Of a DNA stretch of 8,537 nucleotides, positions 5,368 to 8,537 are shown one piece after another. Under the pieces are notes generated by a model. It saw only the letters and a program-made list of their open reading frames with translations. It was not told the origin of the DNA and did no database searches. Made by a program: the position numbers and the translations under genes. Position 1 is the first letter of the stretch; every line of letters begins with the position of its first letter. Origin of the DNA: Acidobacteriaceae bacterium. GTDB lineage: Bacteria > Acidobacteriota > Terriglobia > Terriglobales > SbA1. The stretch spans positions 1 through 8,537 of the forward strand of contig JAFAGX010000498.1 of NCBI GenBank assembly GCA_019237515.1. Direction: 5' to 3'.

Positions 5368-6972
5368 TCAGGGGGCGATGGGCCTAACGCCAGCCGGATG
5401 TCGTCTTAGCCAAGTGCCAAACTGCTGCTGCGCCTCGAGAACCTGGGACCTGCTCATCTTTGAATCGAGAATTGCGACTCGATTCTCACTTGACGCGTCA
5501 CCGCCAAGGGCGGCCACGGCTGCCCAGAAATAGGCCTTGGCCAAGTCTCGGGGAACTCCGATGCCAGCTTCATAATAAGAACTCAAAATTGATTGCGCCC
5601 TAATGTGGCCTTGTTCCGCGGCTCTTAAGAACCAAAGCGCAGCCTCGCCATAATCCTGCGGAGTTTCCTTCCCCAGGGCATATCGTCCGCCGATGGTAAA
5701 TTGCGCCTCCGCGTCGCCCTGTGCCGCCCTCGCACGCAAACCGTTCATATCGGTGGCATCGACCGGATCGGACGAAGAAGCGTCACGAGGATTTAGTCCC
5801 GAGCCGGAAGCTTGATTCTGGGACATAGAAGGTGGTAATCGAGCGCGAACCGATTGAGTCCAGGGCCAACTCAGCCAAACAATGGCCGCGATGGCCAGCG
5901 CGGCTACCGCTGTGATTATTTTCGCGGATCGCCTGGAGGAGAAGTTGGCGAAACGCGGATCGCACCTAAACTCTTTCAATAACGAGGCCAGCGACACCCC
6001 TACGGTTTTCGCATTACCCTTGATAACCATTCTCACCACAGGGCGGTCGGGGGTGGGCTCTACAACTAATTGCTCATTCGTAATCAGAGTTCCGTCGCTA
6101 TCAGTGCAGGGGAATGAAAGGGTTTCGGCAAAGTTTTCCAGAAGGTGCTCATCTTGAGAGCTGAAATGATTCGGTTCAGGGGAGAAAACTTCCAGCAATC
6201 CATAGACCTGGTTGCCCGAGACAATCGGTACTGCAAGCATAGAACGAATTTCCAACGCACGACAGCTTTCGCGATTTACGCGGTCGTCTATATCTGAATC
6301 AACGCAATGAAGCGTTCTGGCGCTCTGGATGCATTCTCCTGAAAAACCTGATCCCACTTGCAACTTTGCGCCGACCGGCGGAGCACTCGAGCCCGCAGTG
6401 GCAATGCAGACTACCTCCTCGCCATGTGCCCAGGCGATGGCTGCACCGGTAGAACGAGTAAGCCTCAGAGCACCATCTACGATTGGCTGCAGGGAAGTGG
6501 CGATGCCCGGCCCGAGAGCATTCACCGGTTCCTCTCCCCGAATTGCGGTTGAGCTCAGGGCAGAGCCAAGCGCAAAGCGCGTTGTCGATCGTGGCAGGCT
6601 ATTAAGCGCAGCAAGGAAATTGTGCGATAACCACTGTTCGAGCGAGCGGGTAGCTCCAAAGTGGAAATTGGAAAAACGGATTCCCGCCCGGCTGACACTG
6701 TCATTCCAAACCACAACGCAAGTCGCGTGAATGGACTCGTCCGGCCCGGCAAGTGCCAGATTAATTTCGAGATTGGGATCTAGAACTTGCGCCGGTGTGG
6801 TTTCGAGCAACGCGCCCTTCTCACTGATGTCAAGCACTGCGACGGAACGGTTTTCACGGCCATTGCTAAAGCGAACATCGGCGAATAGCGGCACCCTCTG
6901 GCGCGGACACGTCCGGCGGTCGTGAATCCGCACACGATGAGTCGCGGCTCTGGAGGCTGGAACCAGAGACAT
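5368..6972 (-). CDS. PilZ-GAF-transmembrane-Sel1 repeat protein, probable c-di-GMP-responsive signalling protein
   Basis: This 534-residue protein joins four modules. PilZ domain (about 15-116): the cyclic di-GMP signature is present as R20-x3-R24 and D48-x-S50-x2-G53. GAF domain (about 155-285): SMLAVPIVSGNQVYGLLEVFS (245-265) is its typical closing segment. A linker follows, then one membrane helix at about 351-370 preceded by SSRRSAK. Two Sel1-type repeats (about 419-454 and 455-490) follow, with YALGKETPQDYGEAALWFLRAAEQG and YYEAGIGVPRDLAKAYFWAAVAA. Positive charges before the helix suggest PilZ and GAF are cytoplasmic and Sel1 is periplasmic. The ATG at 6972 is chosen over an in-frame upstream start at 7053 because AGGTGG (6980-6985) lies 7 bases before it and homology begins there. 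The HU/IHF-like gene upstream is on the same strand, 126 bp away. Role inferred: relaying an internal signal to an envelope partner. Confidence 0.88.
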   Translation of the reverse strand: MSLVPASRAATHRVRIHDRRTCPRQRVPLFADVRFSNGRENRSVAVLDISEKGALLETTPAQVLDPNLEINLALAGPDESIHATCVVVWNDSVSRAGIRFSNFHFGATRSLEQWLSHNFLAALNSLPRSTTRFALGSALSSTAIRGEEPVNALGPGIATSLQPIVDGALRLTRSTGAAIAWAHGEEVVCIATAGSSAPPVGAKLQVGSGFSGECIQSARTLHCVDSDIDDRVNRESCRALEIRSMLAVPIVSGNQVYGLLEVFSPEPNHFSSQDEHLLENFAETLSFPCTDSDGTLITNEQLVVEPTPDRPVVRMVIKGNAKTVGVSLASLLKEFRCDPRFANFSSRRSAKIITAVAALAIAAIVWLSWPWTQSVRARLPPSMSQNQASGSGLNPRDASSSDPVDATDMNGLRARAAQGDAEAQFTIGGRYALGKETPQDYGEAALWFLRAAEQGHIRAQSILSSYYEAGIGVPRDLAKAYFWAAVAALGGDASSENRVAILDSKMSRSQVLEAQQQFGTWLRRHPAGVRPIAP

Positions 6973-6979
6973 AGAATGG

Positions 6980-6985
6980 CCACCT
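6980..6985 (-). promoter_or_regulatory. Ribosome binding site deciding the PilZ-GAF gene start
   Basis: On the minus strand AGGTGG sits 7 bases before the ATG at 6972. It is one of the few clear Shine-Dalgarno sites in the window and rules against the longer frame beginning at 7053. Confidence 0.75.
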
Positions 6986-7063
6986 ATTATGCCACCAGAG
7001 AAGGGAATCGCACAGCGATCAAAGCACGGCGGGGACGTCTCAGCCGCCAGCAACGAGACCTGA

Positions 7064-7077
7064 TCCGAAGCTTCGGA
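7064..7077. repeat. Perfect 14-bp palindrome between the HU/IHF-like and PilZ-GAF genes
   Basis: TCCGAAGCTTCGGA is perfectly self-complementary. It lies 21 bases past the HU/IHF-like stop and about 90 bp upstream of the PilZ-GAF start, both on the minus strand. No T-run follows, so an operator-like site or RNA hairpin is more likely than an intrinsic terminator. Confidence 0.5.
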
Positions 7078-7098
7078 GCTGCAATCGCAATGGAGAGG

Positions 7099-7422
7099 TC
7101 AGGCCTGGGTGGCGGGCGCGGCCGGAGCAGGTGCAGCCTCACTCACGCCAGCGTTGACTAGATCTTTTAATTCCTTGCTGGGCTTGAAGAAAGGGATTTT
7201 CTTGGCCGGCACTTCCACGCGATCCCCGGTTTTGGGATTGCGGCCGACGCGGGGTTTTCGCTGGCGTGTACGGAAGCTGCCGAAGCCACGAATTTCGATT
7301 TTGTCGCCAACTCGGAGCGAGCGCACGATACTGTCAAAAATCGTCTCAACAATGACCTCGCTGTCCTTGCGTGTCAGCTCTGCCAGCCGTGAGACCTCGT
7401 CAATCAAATCCGCCTTTGTCAT
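7099..7422 (-). CDS. HU/IHF-family nucleoid DNA-binding protein (IHF beta-like)
   Basis: Small dimeric protein that bends DNA in the nucleoid. The 107-residue product covers the whole fold: an N-terminal helical part (MTKADLIDEVSRLAELTRKD onward), GFGSF at 46-50, the DNA-embracing arm with GRNPKTGD at 60-67 whose Pro63 is the residue expected to intercalate into DNA, and IPFFKPSKELKDLVN at 76-90. The family is usually 90-100 residues; the extra length is an Ala/Pro-rich tail (about 95-107). The sequence resembles IHF beta more than HU, but the two cannot be separated firmly by eye, so no symbol is given. The ATG at 7422 is preceded by AGGGAG with an 11-base spacer, somewhat long. The gene is divergent from the dioxygenase gene across a 281-bp gap. 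Confidence 0.95.
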   Translation of the reverse strand: MTKADLIDEVSRLAELTRKDSEVIVETIFDSIVRSLRVGDKIEIRGFGSFRTRQRKPRVGRNPKTGDRVEVPAKKIPFFKPSKELKDLVNAGVSEAAPAPAAPATQA

Positions 7423-7472
7423 ACGCTTGTTCGCTCCCTATGGAAATTGAAAGAAGTGGCTATTTTTTGGCT

Positions 7473-7500
7473 CAGGCTCCCTGACCACCTTCGGGGCCTG
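7473..7500. repeat. 8-bp stem inverted repeat in the HU/IHF-like leader
   Basis: CAGGCTCC (7473-7480) pairs with GGGGCCTG (7493-7500) over a 12-base loop, with one G-T pair. It lies 51-78 bases upstream of the HU/IHF-like start and could fold in that mRNA leader. A T6 run precedes it on the plus strand, the wrong side for a plus-strand terminator. Confidence 0.4.
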
Positions 7501-7532
7501 CATAAAGTTCTCAAATTTCAGGGGTTCTGCGC

Positions 7533-7554
7533 AAGGGGCAATTTTTAAGGGGCA
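7533..7554. repeat. Pair of 8-bp direct repeats in the divergent control region
   Basis: AAGGGGCA occurs at 7533-7540 and again at 7547-7554, with a 14-bp period and an AT-rich spacer. It sits between the HU/IHF-like and dioxygenase genes. It might be a tandem protein-binding site, but two copies of eight bases are weak evidence. Confidence 0.3.
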
Positions 7555-7578
7555 CTACCGGATCTCACAACCAGTCCA

Positions 7579-7593
7579 GCACCCTGAGGGTGC
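7579..7593. promoter_or_regulatory. 15-bp palindrome upstream of the dioxygenase promoter, candidate operator
   Basis: GCACCCTGAGGGTGC has 7-base arms that are perfect inverse complements around a central G. It ends 22 bases before the -35 hexamer at 7616, a position typical of an activator site. No T-run follows, so it does not look like a terminator. The binding protein is unknown. Confidence 0.5.
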
Positions 7594-7615
7594 AAGGGAG
7601 AAACGTTGTTCTTGG

Positions 7616-7645
7616 ATGACATGTGCGTTTTTTAAATGTTATAAT
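7616..7645 (+). promoter_or_regulatory. Sigma70-type promoter for the thiol dioxygenase gene
   Basis: A perfect -10 TATAAT (7640-7645) lies 18 bases after ATGACA (7616-7621), which matches the -35 consensus at five of six positions. Transcription should start near 7652, giving a leader of about 52 bases before the ATG at 7704. It is the best promoter in the window. Confidence 0.8.
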
Positions 7646-7691
7646 GTCTATAGAGTTACTTGCAATTCTGAGAGCCCTGATTATTAGTCCC

Positions 7692-7697
7692 AGGAGG
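7692..7697 (+). promoter_or_regulatory. Consensus ribosome binding site deciding the dioxygenase start
   Basis: AGGAGG stands 6 bases before the ATG at 7704. Together with the promoter upstream, it rules out the in-frame ATG at 7623, which lies inside the promoter spacer. Confidence 0.88.
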
Positions 7698-7703
7698 AAT
7701 CCG

Positions 7704-8354
7704 ATGTTTGCCTGTGCCATCGACAGTCACCCGCTCGAATTCCGGATGTGCGATTTTGTGGAAGGGCTGAAAGAACTCGAGAAACAACCGATCACTTCGC
7801 CCCGCGTAAACAATTTTCTGATTCAAGCCCTGGTTCCAGCTCAAGCCTTGCAACCCTACCTGTTTTGGAATGACACCGCTTATACGCGCAACTTGATCTA
7901 TCGCGACGAATTCTTCGAAGTTTTGGTTCTGTGCTGGCTTCCGGGACAAAAAACCCCGGTTCATTCACACAACGGACAACTGGGATGGATGACAGTCGTT
8001 CAAGGCGAAATCGTATGTCGTGACTACAAGTTCGTAAGAGCTGGCGACCAGAACGGGTCGGGTGACGGAACAAATCGGCGCAGTGTGGGGGCTGAATTGA
8101 TAGGCATGCGTCAACATCAGGCGGACGGAACCGTTGTGACAGTGGATCGGAGGCGTACGACTCACCAGCTTCAGAATGCCGAGAGCTCAAAATTCGGGAG
8201 TGTTACTCTTCACGTCTACTCCAAGCCAATTGACTCGTGTGCCGTATTCGACTCGGCCAGGCGATGCTGCGAACGTAAATCTCTCCATTACTACAGCGTT
8301 GGTGGAGAAGTAGTTTCGCCGGAAGACTATAGCCCCAAACTGACGAATGCATAG
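7704..8354 (+). CDS. Cysteine dioxygenase-family (thiol dioxygenase) protein
   Basis: A cupin-fold, non-haem iron enzyme predicted to oxidise the thiol of cysteine, or a related small thiol such as 3-mercaptopropionate, to a sulfinic acid with O2. The product has 216 residues, near the usual 200. Seen: CWLPGQKTPVHSHNGQLGW (77-95), with iron ligands His87 and His89, and RTTHQLQN (151-158), whose His154 is the likely third ligand. LHVYSKPI (169-176) carries the conserved active-site Tyr172. The position of the mammalian cross-linking cysteine is Gly94, as in many bacterial members, so no Cys-Tyr cofactor is expected. The start rests on AGGAGG (7692-7697) and the promoter at 7616-7645. An FAD/NAD(P)-binding protein gene begins 51 bp downstream, suggesting one operon for thiol or sulfur oxidation. 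Substrate is not settled by sequence alone. Confidence 0.9.
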   Translation: MFACAIDSHPLEFRMCDFVEGLKELEKQPITSPRVNNFLIQALVPAQALQPYLFWNDTAYTRNLIYRDEFFEVLVLCWLPGQKTPVHSHNGQLGWMTVVQGEIVCRDYKFVRAGDQNGSGDGTNRRSVGAELIGMRQHQADGTVVTVDRRRTTHQLQNAESSKFGSVTLHVYSKPIDSCAVFDSARRCCERKSLHYYSVGGEVVSPEDYSPKLTNA

Positions 8355-8405
8355 GGCAGCCCCTGGGTCCCAGATCCTTCCATCAAAAGCCATGCGAGAT
8401 CATCC

Positions 8406-8537
8406 ATGTACATAAGCAAGATAGGGCAAACGAGTAAGAACGCGTTTGGTTCTTGCCGATCCATTGTGATTGTTGGGGCAGGTTTCACCGGTGCGATGCT
8501 AGCCGTCCACCTCTTGCGCTCCGGATATGAATCCCTT
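8406..8537 (+). CDS. FAD/NAD(P)-binding oxidoreductase (N-terminus only; continues beyond the right edge)
   Basis: Only the first 44 codons are visible. After about 19 polar residues comes SIVIVGAGFTGAMLAVHLLRSGYESL, a Rossmann-type dinucleotide-binding motif (GxGxxG at residues 25-30) typical of flavoprotein FAD/NAD(P)-binding domains. That proves a nucleotide-binding domain but not the reaction. The ATG at 8406 has a weak Shine-Dalgarno; an overlapping ATG at 8392 is in another frame that stops after eight codons. No separate promoter is obvious in the 51-bp gap after the dioxygenase gene, so cotranscription from the promoter at 7616-7645 is likely. A role in oxidising or recycling a sulfur compound with the dioxygenase is inference from position. 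Confidence 0.85.
   Translation, partial: MYISKIGQTSKNAFGSCRSIVIVGAGFTGAMLAVHLLRSGYESL

Noticed and set aside
7623..7703. Earlier ATG for the dioxygenase gene at 7623
   Set aside because: It lies within the promoter spacer, ahead of the expected transcription start, while a consensus ribosome binding site precedes the ATG at 7704.
8363..8373. CTGGGTCCCAG as a terminator after the dioxygenase gene
   Set aside because: At most a 4-bp stem with a 3-base loop can form, no T-run follows, and the next gene starts 33 bases later.

Overview
The window looks like ordinary chromosome from a soil-type Gram-negative bacterium, most likely an Acidobacteriota (Terriglobia/Koribacter-like). This placement is inferred from moderately high GC, a pyrR-pyrB pair, a 'YPGA'-type lipoprotein, mostly weak Shine-Dalgarno sites and multidomain PilZ/GAF proteins. 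No marker gene (rRNA, tRNA) is present to prove it, and there are no phage, transposase, CRISPR or recognisable defence genes.

Layout. Bases 1-4542 are a run of minus-strand genes. In transcription order they are a secreted two-domain GH3 beta-N-acetylhexosaminidase (NagZ/YbbD-like), a small lipoprotein of unknown function, a zinc-ribbon membrane protein, pyrR (pyrimidine regulator/uracil phosphoribosyltransferase) and the first 177 codons of pyrB (aspartate carbamoyltransferase), which runs off the left edge. The last three are closely spaced and could be one transcript. A 186-bp divergent intergenic region (4543-4728) carries a degenerate array of 7-bp repeats and a GC-rich inverted repeat. 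A stand-alone GAF protein gene (plus strand) follows. It converges on a minus-strand gene whose product joins PilZ, GAF, one membrane segment and Sel1 repeats. Upstream of that lies an HU/IHF-family DNA-binding protein gene. On the right, a cysteine-dioxygenase-type thiol dioxygenase gene (plus strand) has a near-consensus sigma70 promoter, a 15-bp palindrome just upstream and a strong ribosome binding site. It is followed after 51 bp by the start of an FAD/NAD(P)-binding oxidoreductase that leaves the window.

How the genes fit together. PyrR and PyrB serve de novo pyrimidine synthesis. The GH3 enzyme and lipoprotein are probably envelope proteins, the former in peptidoglycan or amino-sugar turnover. 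The PilZ-GAF-TM-Sel1 protein and the neighbouring GAF protein suggest local signalling, possibly cyclic di-GMP dependent. The dioxygenase and flavoprotein look like a small thiol/sulfur-oxidation operon. The least ordinary items are the PilZ-GAF-TM-Sel1 fusion, the dioxygenase control region, and the two repeat-bearing intergenic regions. I found no convincing wholly new system.
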